Source: Ferroplasma acidarmanus Fer1
GTDB lineage: Archaea; Thermoplasmatota; Thermoplasmata; Thermoplasmatales; Thermoplasmataceae
Direction of reading: 5' to 3'
NCBI RefSeq assembly: GCF_000152265.2
Contig: NC_021592.1
Coordinates: 992,001-1,056,000, forward strand
Length of the DNA stretch: 64,000 nucleotides
The position numbers and the translations under genes were made by a program. The first letter of the stretch is position 1, and the number at the start of each line of letters is the position of its first letter. This document shows, one piece after another, positions 18,028 to 25,977 of the stretch. A model generated the notes under the pieces. It worked only from the letters and a program-made list of their open reading frames with translations. It searched no databases and was not told the DNA's origin.

Positions 18028-19183
18028 TGAAGTTTATATTATCGGCGCAGGCGAAACAAAGTTCGGTGAATTATGGGACAAATCATTGAGAAATCTGGCA
18101 GTTGAAGCTGGATTGAAGGCAGTTGAGGATGCAGGGATATATTCAAAAGATATCGATGCAATTTATGGTGCGAATTCACTTGCTGGAATCATAAACATGC
18201 AGGAAAATATAGGCGCTCTGATCGCTGACTTTTCAGGTTTATCCGCTGAAGGAATACCTTCCTTAAGGGTAGAGTCATCTACAGCTTCCGGAGGCGCAGC
18301 GTTGAGGGACGCATACCTCTCCATAAAATCTGGAGAATATGACGTAGTTGTAGTTGGTGGTGTAGAAAAAATGACAGATATACACGGAAGTGACATACTT
18401 GAAAAATCGTCATCCATTCTGGATCGGGAATGGGAAGCCTTTTTTGGTGCTACGCCTGCAGCAATGGCAGCGCTTATAGCCAGGAAATATATGCACGATT
18501 TTGGAGTTGAGAAAGAAGCACTATCAATGTTTTCCGTAAACGACCATCTTAATGGTTCAAAAAACCCGGACGCACAGTTCAGGAATAAATTAACCATACA
18601 GCAGGCTATGAATTCAACTGCAGTTGCTGACCCACTGAATATGATGGATTGCTCTCCAATGAGCGATGGTGCAGCTGCAGTGGTTCTGGCTTCCGAGAGC
18701 TTCATTAAAAAGAACAAACGCGAGGGAGTACGCATATTGAGTTCAGCTGTGGCAGAAGACTATCTTTCTGTTGGCTCTAGAAAATCTATATACACATTGA
18801 ACTCCACAAAGCTTGCAGTTGAAAAGGCATTGCGGAAATCAGGGATAAAAAGGAATGATATATCATTTATGGAGGTTCATGATTCATTTTCAATATTTGG
18901 TTTGCTGGAACTCGAGGACCTTGGATTCGCAGAAAAGGGCAAAGCAAAAGATCTTGTATACGATGAAATAAAGCTTAATGGCAGCATTCCTGTAAATCCC
19001 TCAGGCGGATTGAAAGCAAAGGGTGACCCATATGGTGCCGTTGGTGTTGGCCAGGCTGTAGATGCATACAGGCAGTTAAAGGGCAAGGCAGGCGATAACC
19101 AGATTAAGGATGCAAAATATGCACTTCTGCATAATATGGCTGGAACCGGGACATCATCAATAATACATATACTGGGTGAATAA
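18020..19183 (+). CDS. Thiolase-fold protein of the HMGCS operon, active-site Cys and His replaced
   Basis: Archaeal acetyl-CoA acetyltransferase family (387 residues), expected to supply acetoacetyl-CoA. The TTG start at 18020 is chosen because GGGTGAT lies five bases upstream and the product then begins [11 protein letters not shown]. The fold is complete ([25 protein letters not shown]), but the position of the nucleophilic Cys (family ACASG) is STASG with T88, and the GHP His is D in GDPYGAVG. As read, it cannot perform normal thiolase chemistry. It overlaps the synthase gene by eight bases, so it is likely a structural or substrate-binding subunit of the complex. Confidence 0.88.
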   Translation: MSNEVYIIGAGETKFGELWDKSLRNLAVEAGLKAVEDAGIYSKDIDAIYGANSLAGIINMQENIGALIADFSGLSAEGIPSLRVESSTASGGAALRDAYLSIKSGEYDVVVVGGVEKMTDIHGSDILEKSSSILDREWEAFFGATPAAMAALIARKYMHDFGVEKEALSMFSVNDHLNGSKNPDAQFRNKLTIQQAMNSTAVADPLNMMDCSPMSDGAAAVVLASESFIKKNKREGVRILSSAVAEDYLSVGSRKSIYTLNSTKLAVEKALRKSGIKRNDISFMEVHDSFSIFGLLELEDLGFAEKGKAKDLVYDEIKLNGSIPVNPSGGLKAKGDPYGAVGVGQAVDAYRQLKGKAGDNQIKDAKYALLHNMAGTGTSSIIHILGE

Positions 19184-19184
19184 A

Positions 19185-19589
19185 ATGACAGAGTTATCGA
19201 GAATCTGGAGAGAAACAGAGTATAGATACAATCTTATCGGATTTAAATGCAAAAATTGTGGGAATTCATATTTCCCACCGAGGGATGTATGCCCTGTATG
19301 CCATAGGGAATCTATAGGAAAAATGGAAAAAGTAAAATTCAGTGGCAATGGAGAAGTAATATCTTACACAGTTGTGCATGATGCACCTCCAAGCTTTAAA
19401 AGGCAGGTACCCTATGTACTTGCGCTCATAAAGTTGTCAGAAGGCCCTGTAATTACTGCCCAGATAGTGGACTGTGATCCTGCAGATGTTGATATGGGGA
19501 AGAAGGTACATTCCGTTTTCAGGAAAATCAGGCAGGACGGGGACAGCGGTATAATAGAATATGGATATAAATTTGTATTAAATCTTTAA
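19185..19589 (+). CDS. DUF35 OB-fold/zinc-ribbon protein bridging thiolase and HMGCS
   Basis: A 134-residue DUF35 protein. N-terminal helix, a rubredoxin-like zinc ribbon (CKNCGNSYFPPRDVCPVC) and an OB fold (GNGEVISYTVVHDAPPSF…). In the methanogen complex the DUF35 protein holds synthase and thiolase together and shares the CoA tunnel (established for that complex; inferred here). The ATG at 19185 follows GGGTGAAT by five bases; a GTG nine bases earlier is the alternative. Confidence 0.9.
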   Translation: MTELSRIWRETEYRYNLIGFKCKNCGNSYFPPRDVCPVCHRESIGKMEKVKFSGNGEVISYTVVHDAPPSFKRQVPYVLALIKLSEGPVITAQIVDCDPADVDMGKKVHSVFRKIRQDGDSGIIEYGYKFVLNL

Positions 19590-19765
19590 TACACTATTTT
19601 ATTATTTTTGATTAAGTACATAGAGGCATTCTGTTCATTTTAAACCATATGGCTTCATAGATTCATATTTATATAGCAACCTTCTACCAGGTAATTTTTC
19701 ATTCCTGAATTTTAAATTCCCCAAAGATGTTGTGTTATAAAAAATACTTTTAACCTTATTGTAAT

Positions 19766-20590
19766 ATGACAGGTATGAAAATGTTGATAGCACACACACC
19801 GGATCCGGATGACGCCTTTATGTTTTACGCCATGTTTGAGCATAAAATCAAGACATCATTTGAATATGACCAGGTAGTAAAAGATATAGAAACACTGAAC
19901 AAGGAATCTGTAGATTTAAAGTACGACGTCACTGCAATATCTGCAAATGGATATATGCATGTTTCTGATAAATATGACCTGACAACTTCTGGAGCAAGTT
20001 TTGGTATAAGTTATGGGCCACAGGTAATAGCCAAAAAAAATATTGACCTGAAAGGAAAGACTATAGCAAGCCCAGGAAAATACACTTCCGCAGAATTGCT
20101 GTACAGGATGTTTGCACCGGAAGCAGGCACATTAAAAGAGATACGCTTTGATAAAATCGTAAACGCAATTATGGAAAATGAAGTAGATGCTGGAATACTT
20201 ATACATGATGAACAGTTGACTTATCAGGATAAGGGGCTTGTACCTGTTCTGAACCTTTACGATGAATGGAAAAAATATGCAGGGGACCTCCCCATACCTT
20301 TAGGATTTAATGCAATACGCAAGGATATGCCGATAGAGGATAAATTGAAATATAAAGCGGACTTTGAAAATTCAATAAAATATGCATTTGAACACGAAAC
20401 TGACGCGGTAAAATACGCAATGAAATATTCAAGATACGATGACTTTGAGCTTGAAAGAAAGTTTATTTTAATGTATGTAAATGAACTCTCGGTAGATTTC
20501 GGTGAAAAGGGCCGGAAGGCACTGGACCTCTATTATAAAAGGGCTGCAGAAAAAAATATAATTAAGCCATTTAAACCTACCATAGTTTAA
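19766..20590 (+). CDS. MqnD-like protein (1,4-dihydroxy-6-naphthoate synthase family)
   Basis: A 274-residue periplasmic-binding-protein-fold enzyme of the MqnA/MqnD family of the futalosine menaquinone pathway. HTPDPDDAFMFYAM at the N-terminus is the MqnD signature, with YDVTAISANGY and SFGISYGPQVIA following; no signal peptide. It converts cyclic dehypoxanthine futalosine to dihydroxynaphthoate in that pathway. It stands directly upstream of quinol-oxidase-type cydAB genes, which would use the quinone. ATGs at 19775 and 19781 are alternative starts. Confidence 0.82.
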   Translation: MTGMKMLIAHTPDPDDAFMFYAMFEHKIKTSFEYDQVVKDIETLNKESVDLKYDVTAISANGYMHVSDKYDLTTSGASFGISYGPQVIAKKNIDLKGKTIASPGKYTSAELLYRMFAPEAGTLKEIRFDKIVNAIMENEVDAGILIHDEQLTYQDKGLVPVLNLYDEWKKYAGDLPIPLGFNAIRKDMPIEDKLKYKADFENSIKYAFEHETDAVKYAMKYSRYDDFELERKFILMYVNELSVDFGEKGRKALDLYYKRAAEKNIIKPFKPTIV

Positions 20591-20633
20591 ATATATAAAA
20601 TATATTTTTTATAAAAATCAAAAACTACAATAT

Positions 20634-20653
20634 TTGTGATAAAAATATCACAA
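20634..20653 (+). promoter_or_regulatory. Palindrome upstream of cydA (operator candidate 1)
   Basis: TTGTGAT-N6-ATCACAA, exact 7-base arms. Resembles a CRP/FNR-type site but with wider spacing. It lies about 65 bases upstream of the cydA TATA box. Confidence 0.4.
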
Positions 20654-20676
20654 CAAGGATTTTTTAATAACAATTA

Positions 20677-20699
20677 GTTAATTTGTGAATTAAATTAAC
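20677..20699 (+). promoter_or_regulatory. Palindrome abutting the cydA TATA box (operator candidate 2)
   Basis: GTTAATTT-N7-AAATTAAC, exact 8-base arms, immediately upstream of the TTTAAATA box at 20700-20707 and thus over the BRE position. Its centre contains TTTGTGA, also found in the first palindrome. Confidence 0.4.
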
Positions 20700-20707
20700 T
20701 TTAAATA
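20700..20707 (+). promoter_or_regulatory. TATA box for cydAB
   Basis: TTTAAATA, with the cydA ATG at 20726; consistent with a leaderless transcript. Confidence 0.5.
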
Positions 20708-20725
20708 TTATTTTGTAATCGCAAA

Positions 20726-22234
20726 ATGATAAACATGTTCAACATATCATACCCGGTTTGGGATAGTGCAATGTTTGCTTACACTATATCCGCTCATATC
20801 TTGCTGGTATCACTGAGTATGGGTCTGGCAATAACAGTAACTATAGCAGAATTCCTTGCACTGAAAAAGAAGGATAAATATTATGATACACTTGCATACA
20901 AACTTTCAAAGGCTCTTGTGATATTCTTTGCAGTGGGAACCGCTTCAGGGACCGTAATGGCTATGGAATTATTCCTATTCTGGCCATCTTTTATGAAGCT
21001 GGTTGGGGAAGTTGCTATGGGGCCATTCTACGTCGAAGTTTTCTCTTTCCTGCTTGAGGCTATAGCCCTTCCAATGTATGTATATTTCTGGAAAGATTTC
21101 AAAAACAGGTGGGAACACTGGGGATTAAGCCTCGCAGTTACAATTGGCACATACCTTTCTGCATTCACAGTTACTGAAATAAACGCATGGATGAATACAC
21201 CTAATGGATTCGATGTTGCTAAATTTGTTACTACAGGAGCAGTAACCAATGTTAATCCATTCGCTCCATTTATCACAGCTTCGACGGCAGCAGAGGAACT
21301 TCACATGTCAGGTGCTGTATACTACGCTGGCATAGCCATGATTCTCGGATATCTTATATACAAATATTTGAAGACAACTAATATGTCTGAAAAAATGATC
21401 TACAGGAGAGGCATAAATATAACAGCAGTTTTCATGATTCTGGATATCATATATTTGGGCATAACCGGTTCAAATGAACTTTCAACTTTAATGGTAATAG
21501 AACCTATAAAATATACTGCACTGGAACTTGACCTGCATGCCACAATAGGGACGTCATTCGCTACCATGGCACCGGAGCATATATTCGGAGTATTAATAAA
21601 TCATAAGCTTGCATATGCTCCCTCATTCCCTTATATCCAGTCTTTGCTGGCATTTCCTTTAACATTCGGGAAGGGATCTATTCCCGGGCTTATACCTTTA
21701 ACGACATATAAGGGTGTTACTGATTACGGAGTATGGCCACCATACATAGTGCATGACACCCTTGACCTTATGGTAGGGTTTGGTGTTTTAATGGGATTAT
21801 ACTGGCTCTATGTTGTGGTACAGTATTTCAGGAAGAAAGACCCGTTAAGCCACAGGTTCACACTCCTTGGTGGGATAGCAGTTGCAATAATGGGTGTATT
21901 TACCATGGAAGATGGATGGTACACAGCCGAAGTTGGCAGAGTTCCATACATAATAAGATCACCTGTGCCCGGAGGTTTTGTTGTTGACGGTGTAAAACAT
22001 TACGGTACTATGACAATTGCTCAGGCTGCCTCAACATCACCACTTGTGTTTCCACTTGGAATTGCAATTATCATATTCTATCTCGCAGTATTCCCCTTAA
22101 CGTTCTATTTCGCGGGAAAGGTAATGAAATTATCAAATGTGGACGAAGACCTTAAACTTGGTGAAGATGACATAAAAATGGAAGACGAAAGAAAGGCGAG
22201 GAAATCTGTTTCTGCGAAGGCAGGTATGAGGTGA
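20726..22234 (+). CDS. cydA: Cytochrome bd-type quinol oxidase subunit I
   Basis: Heme-bearing subunit of a bd-type terminal oxidase (502 residues, about nine membrane helices). Candidate heme ligands are the His of SAHILL near residue 24, the His of EELHMSGA near 193 and the Met of LDLMVGFGVLM; GTASGTVMAMELFLFW and INAWMNTPNGF match the conserved core around heme b595/d. The long Q-loop of E. coli CydA is absent. Followed by cydB after five bases. Expected to reduce oxygen with menaquinol-type donors. Confidence 0.88.
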   Translation: MINMFNISYPVWDSAMFAYTISAHILLVSLSMGLAITVTIAEFLALKKKDKYYDTLAYKLSKALVIFFAVGTASGTVMAMELFLFWPSFMKLVGEVAMGPFYVEVFSFLLEAIALPMYVYFWKDFKNRWEHWGLSLAVTIGTYLSAFTVTEINAWMNTPNGFDVAKFVTTGAVTNVNPFAPFITASTAAEELHMSGAVYYAGIAMILGYLIYKYLKTTNMSEKMIYRRGINITAVFMILDIIYLGITGSNELSTLMVIEPIKYTALELDLHATIGTSFATMAPEHIFGVLINHKLAYAPSFPYIQSLLAFPLTFGKGSIPGLIPLTTYKGVTDYGVWPPYIVHDTLDLMVGFGVLMGLYWLYVVVQYFRKKDPLSHRFTLLGGIAVAIMGVFTMEDGWYTAEVGRVPYIIRSPVPGGFVVDGVKHYGTMTIAQAASTSPLVFPLGIAIIIFYLAVFPLTFYFAGKVMKLSNVDEDLKLGEDDIKMEDERKARKSVSAKAGMR

Positions 22235-22239
22235 AATAA

Positions 22240-23313
22240 ATGGCGAACTTAATTTATGGCATAAATTTCGATGTACTATTTTTAATTGTGGTTGTAGCAT
22301 CCATGGTTACAATGTTTGCAACAGAATTAATGGCTATAGTTCCAATAGCAACACGTTTTAAGGATAATAAAACAAGGGTAAATGTTCTATCATACATAGT
22401 CCCTGTGTGGGAAGTTGTGGGTACATTTTTTGTTCTCTGGCTGGTAGATATGGAGAATGTTATACCTGTGCTGATGCCTTCAATTGCATATGCCCTATTT
22501 CCATTATTTGCAGTATTCATATTTTTCCTTGTGGTAAGAAACTCCTTTATCATATACGCAGAATTCGTATGGCATGAAAACAAATATTTTGATGAGAGAA
22601 AATTATACGCTGTATACTCTATAGCAACATTTATTATGGGAATAATGGCATTATCAGTACTTGCTGCCATAACAAGCGGATACGGTGTGCATATTTACGG
22701 ATTCGTTAAAGGTTCATCTACGAGCTATGCAAGTAGTTACACAAATTTTGGAGTTTTCTATTCACATCTTGGAGTTATAGGATTTATTATCGGTGCACTT
22801 ATACTTGCAAATGGAATTGGAATGGTATTTTACAGGTTAACAGATATAAAAACAGCAATGGGGAAATTCCTTCCATTAATACTGGTTATAGTCGGCCTGG
22901 CAATATTCATGCCCTCTTATTATTCTATCAGTGCCAAGGATTATTCTGTCAATAATGCGCTTATAGTAATACCCATAGTGCTTGCTCTGGTAATACCTAT
23001 ACTGTATGCATTTAAGGGAACAACTCATCTTGCATCATATAAGCCGTTTATTGTTATTCTTACTATAATATCTATAACTTTCCTTGAACTGAAGGCTTAC
23101 CCCTATGTATTCGGGAGCGCCAATATGGCAGCATATATACCCAAAGTTACGACGAATTCTGCTATGGAATACCTTGCTTTTATAATTTCGGTAGTAGGTG
23201 GAATATGGCTTGTATTTATGATGATATACTATGCTTACGTATCCAATCATAGAATAGCCAGGCTAATACCTGAACAAAAGCCAACTGTAAAAGCTCCAGA
23301 ACCAAAACATTAG
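22240..23313 (+). CDS. cydB: Cytochrome bd-type quinol oxidase subunit II
   Basis: A 357-residue polytopic membrane protein with about nine hydrophobic segments, directly following cydA and in length and arrangement a CydB. Conserved patches include WEVVGTFFVLW and the segment after helix 3 with EFVWHENKYFDER. Sequence similarity to bacterial CydB is low by eye, so the call rests partly on its position. No cydX- or cydDC-like gene adjoins. Confidence 0.8.
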   Translation: MANLIYGINFDVLFLIVVVASMVTMFATELMAIVPIATRFKDNKTRVNVLSYIVPVWEVVGTFFVLWLVDMENVIPVLMPSIAYALFPLFAVFIFFLVVRNSFIIYAEFVWHENKYFDERKLYAVYSIATFIMGIMALSVLAAITSGYGVHIYGFVKGSSTSYASSYTNFGVFYSHLGVIGFIIGALILANGIGMVFYRLTDIKTAMGKFLPLILVIVGLAIFMPSYYSISAKDYSVNNALIVIPIVLALVIPILYAFKGTTHLASYKPFIVILTIISITFLELKAYPYVFGSANMAAYIPKVTTNSAMEYLAFIISVVGGIWLVFMMIYYAYVSNHRIARLIPEQKPTVKAPEPKH

Positions 23314-23351
23314 ATAAAAATTTTATATACCTTTTTAAACTGTAGTTGTGA

Positions 23352-23424
23352 GGGGCTGTGGGGTAGCTTGGCATCCTACGGGCTTTGGGAGCCTGAGACT
23401 CCGATTCAAATTCGGGCAGCCCCA
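23352..23424 (+). tRNA. tRNA-Pro (anticodon TGG)
   Basis: Acceptor GGGGCTG/CAGCCCC with discriminator A, D-arm GGGTAGCTTGGCATCC, anticodon stem CGGGC/GCCTG around loop TTTGGGA (anticodon TGG), T-arm TCCGA/TCGGG with loop TTCAAAT. 73 nt, no intron, CCA not encoded. A T run (CATTTTTATTT) follows and would serve as terminator. Confidence 0.95.
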
Positions 23425-23479
23425 TTTTTATTTAACAAAAGTGTATAGTTTTGTAGTCATGATATATGGTATATTTGAA

Positions 23480-23544
23480 AATTGTGAGTTATCCCGGTTA
23501 TTGAGTCATTTTATAACTCCATCTTTTTCTGATAATTCTCAATT
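23480..23544. repeat. Imperfect inverted repeat downstream of tRNA-Pro
   Basis: AATTGTGAGTTATC (23480-23493) and GATAATTCTCAATT (23531-23544) pair at 12 of 14 positions; an inner GAGTTAT/ATAACTC pair overlaps. No gene lies inside. Could be a small element remnant or a structured transcript end. Confidence 0.35.
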
Positions 23545-23557
23545 CTAGAATAAAGGA

Positions 23558-24064
23558 TTAAACTAATCCCCAGACTATCCAGTTATCTGGAAACTTTATA
23601 TTTGTAGCTCTATAATATAAAGCCAATTCGCCCTCGTGAAAAATCTCATGTTCGGTTATCATACCCGTCAACTGTAATGGGCTAATATTTCTGAAGTTTT
23701 CTCCGAGATATTTCATAGAGGGAGTACAATCTATCCACTTATCTGAAACTTTCTGGCTGCTATATGTCAGAACCATACTGGAGAATTCCTCCATAACGCA
23801 TTTCAGCTCTTCTAGCAGTTCCTGTTTATTATTTTCCAGCAAATGGTTAATATCTTTCCTATAAAAGTCAAGGGTTCCAGATTGTAAAGCATCTAAATAA
23901 GAATTTCTAACGTCCAGTATATGCCTGAATTGTTTACCGAATGATCCCGAATTTTTTATCGGGATAATTTCAAGACATTCTGAATCAATAGATTCCAGTG
24001 CGCTATGAATTAAACCTCCGTGAAATCTTAAAGTTTTAACCATTTCCCGTAACGAAATGCCCAT
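23558..24064 (-). CDS. DinB-family four-helix-bundle protein
   Basis: A 168-residue protein of the DinB/YfiT superfamily. Metal-site histidines typical of the family are visible: FRHILDVRNSYLDAL (near residue 47) and ITEHEIFHEGELALYYR (near 138-143). Such proteins are metal-dependent thiol-S-transferases or of unknown function; no particular thiol cofactor is evident. It is convergent with tRNA-Pro and stands alone. Confidence 0.75.
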   Translation of the reverse strand: MGISLREMVKTLRFHGGLIHSALESIDSECLEIIPIKNSGSFGKQFRHILDVRNSYLDALQSGTLDFYRKDINHLLENNKQELLEELKCVMEEFSSMVLTYSSQKVSDKWIDCTPSMKYLGENFRNISPLQLTGMITEHEIFHEGELALYYRATNIKFPDNWIVWGLV

Positions 24065-24175
24065 AATATAAAATTATAATCAGGATATAAAAATTATGAT
24101 GGTATTCATTTTTCAGGTCTTACAATAAATAATTCACATTATTACTAACCGTGAAAAAATAGTGCTATGCATATC

Positions 24176-24183
24176 TTATAAAT
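24176..24183 (+). promoter_or_regulatory. TATA box for the box C/D sRNA candidate
   Basis: TTATAAAT, with its last base 26 bases before the first base of the predicted RNA (24209), the expected archaeal distance. Confidence 0.55.
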
Positions 24184-24208
24184 TTAATATACAATAAAAT
24201 CATAAAGA

Positions 24209-24276
24209 TATACCGCTATGATGATATTTACAAATAAATGATTTGATGATTAATGACGGGCAAGCTGAGCGGTATA
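24209..24276 (+). ncRNA. Box C/D guide sRNA candidate
   Basis: A 68-nt unit with every element of an archaeal box C/D sRNA in order: terminal stem TATACCGC (24209-24216) pairing exactly with GCGGTATA (24269-24276); box C ATGATGA (24218-24224); a 13-nt spacer; a possible D' ATGA (24238-24241); box C' TTGATGA (24243-24249); a 15-nt guide (24250-24264); box D CTGA (24265-24268). An archaeal TATA box sits 26 bases upstream and a T-rich stretch follows. It does not overlap a protein gene. The D guide is complementary to 16S rRNA GCCCGUCA in the decoding centre. Confidence 0.75.
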
Positions 24277-24284
24277 AAATTTAT

Positions 24285-24494
24285 TTATTCTTTTTTATAG
24301 AATGAACTTACTTCTAATCTGTCCCCATTATGGTCATAAACATACAATTTGCCATCTTCGTCTACGGTCTTCATATGGTGTCCATCACAATATGGTTTAT
24401 TTTCCGACAGGCCACATGCACATATATGAACCTCTTTATCGCCTACCTTTACCATATATGGTTTGTCCCTTTCATGCAAAACAATTCTAGACAT
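24285..24494 (-). CDS. CDGSH iron-sulfur domain protein
   Basis: A 69-residue protein with one CDGSH motif: CACGLSENKPYCDGHH gives C-x-C-x2-S-x3-P-x-C-D-G-x-H, the three Cys and one His that bind a [2Fe-2S] cluster. Soluble, single-motif prokaryotic type; likely redox or Fe-S-cluster handling. Convergent with the C/D sRNA candidate. Confidence 0.93.
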   Translation of the reverse strand: MSRIVLHERDKPYMVKVGDKEVHICACGLSENKPYCDGHHMKTVDEDGKLYVYDHNGDRLEVSSFYKKE

Positions 24495-24578
24495 GATTAA
24501 ACATGATGAATTAATATATATGTTTAATGTTTCAACTCTAATCAGTCATATTTAAGTAGATCCGTATAATGTTTTTGC

Positions 24579-25952
24579 ATGGATTATCTCGATGAAAAAT
24601 CTATGGATATTAATTATGCCAGTACCTATGGTGATACATATAAACTGATGAAACAGGCAGGCAAATCCATATCAGATTTTGTGGAACATACAATCCCTCC
24701 TGGCAAATCCATAGCAATAATATGTGGCACAGGAAATAATGCCGGGGATGGTATATGTTCCGGCGAGTATCTTCTTAAAAAGTATAATGTTTCTGTCCTG
24801 CTGATTAAAGATGTGAAAGGATTAAAAACGCAGGAAACCAGGAGAGCTATAAATGATTACAATGGGGCATACTACCCATTATCTTCCCTTGATGAGCTTA
24901 TTTCCCGATCTGATATAATAATAGATGCAATTTTTGGAGTTGGGATCAACGGTGATCCGCGAAAGCCATACATTGAAATAATAGAAAAGATCAATAATAG
25001 TGGAAAAACCATAATCTCTGTGGATGTACCATCTGGATTCCAGACAAATATACAGGTAAAACCTGATTATACGGTTACATTTACAGATATTAAAACCGGA
25101 ATGAATCGTGAGAATAGCGGTAAAATTACTGTATCAGATATAGGAATACCGGAACAAATAAAATCCGCTGTAGGACCCGGTGACATGGTTTACATGCCCA
25201 TTTCAGCCCCAGAATCCCATAAAGGCATGAACGGAACAGTTGGAATACTTGCTGGCTGGGAATTTCCAGGTGCAGCTGTGATGTCATCGCTTTCTGCGTA
25301 TAATGTGGGCCCTGACCTTGTTAAAGTATTTACAAATGAGGTTAACAGGTCTATAATAATGCCGTATAATCCGGGTTTAATGTTTTATCCTGTGAACGGA
25401 AAGAATTTTCCGGCTTTATCAGGCTTGAATTCGATGCTTATAGGGCCTGGAATGGGAAAAAGCAAGGAAGCAGAGGACTTAATAAAGTACGCAGTAAAGA
25501 ATTATAATGGGCAGTTAATACTGGATGCTGACGCATTCAAACTTATAACCCCATCAGAAGTTAAGGATAGAAATGCAATAATTACTCCACATTCAATGGA
25601 ATTTACAGCATTTACTGGTCTGGAACCCACAGAAGAAAATGCAGTTGAAACGGCTAAAAAATATGGCCTTATAATTTTATTGAAGGGAAGTAAGGATATA
25701 ATCACCGATGGTGTTAACATCCGTTATTCATATGGTGGCAATAGCCGCATGACAATGGGCGGGACCGGCGATGTACTGGCTGGAATAGTTGCTGGCATTG
25801 CATCAAGAAAGGTAAGCCCATTGAGATCAGCCAGCCTCGGGTCTTTTATTAACAAAAAATGTGGTGACATAGCTTTTGAAAAATTCGGCTCTTATTACGG
25901 CATAATGGATATGATAGATAATATTAAAATCATCATGCATAATAAATTTTAA
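24579..25952 (+). CDS. nnr: Bifunctional NAD(P)H-hydrate repair enzyme
   Basis: Repairs damaged NAD(P)HX. The N-terminal half (about 1-205) is the epimerase (YjeF_N, GTGNNAGDGICSGEYL and DAIFGVGINGDPR); the C-terminal half is the ADP/ATP-dependent dehydratase (GPGMGKS, DADAFKL, HSMEFTAFTG, GGTGDVLAGIVAG). 457 residues, a little shorter than bacterial fusions. ATP-loop and catalytic Asp region look intact. Leaderless start is likely. Confidence 0.95.
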   Translation: MDYLDEKSMDINYASTYGDTYKLMKQAGKSISDFVEHTIPPGKSIAIICGTGNNAGDGICSGEYLLKKYNVSVLLIKDVKGLKTQETRRAINDYNGAYYPLSSLDELISRSDIIIDAIFGVGINGDPRKPYIEIIEKINNSGKTIISVDVPSGFQTNIQVKPDYTVTFTDIKTGMNRENSGKITVSDIGIPEQIKSAVGPGDMVYMPISAPESHKGMNGTVGILAGWEFPGAAVMSSLSAYNVGPDLVKVFTNEVNRSIIMPYNPGLMFYPVNGKNFPALSGLNSMLIGPGMGKSKEAEDLIKYAVKNYNGQLILDADAFKLITPSEVKDRNAIITPHSMEFTAFTGLEPTEENAVETAKKYGLIILLKGSKDIITDGVNIRYSYGGNSRMTMGGTGDVLAGIVAGIASRKVSPLRSASLGSFINKKCGDIAFEKFGSYYGIMDMIDNIKIIMHNKF

Positions 25953-25977
25953 ATCTGTTTAATGATTATATATAACA

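Noticed and set aside
18163-18735. A 190-codon minus-strand frame inside the thiolase gene
   Set aside because: Antisense shadow of a clear thiolase-family gene; composition is Ser/Ala/Pro biased as expected for a complement.
23348-23548. A 66-codon frame across the tRNA
   Set aside because: It is the tRNA-Pro sequence read as protein.
24503-24578. A second ATGATGA box near the nnr promoter as another C/D sRNA
   Set aside because: No CTGA box and no terminal stem follow.
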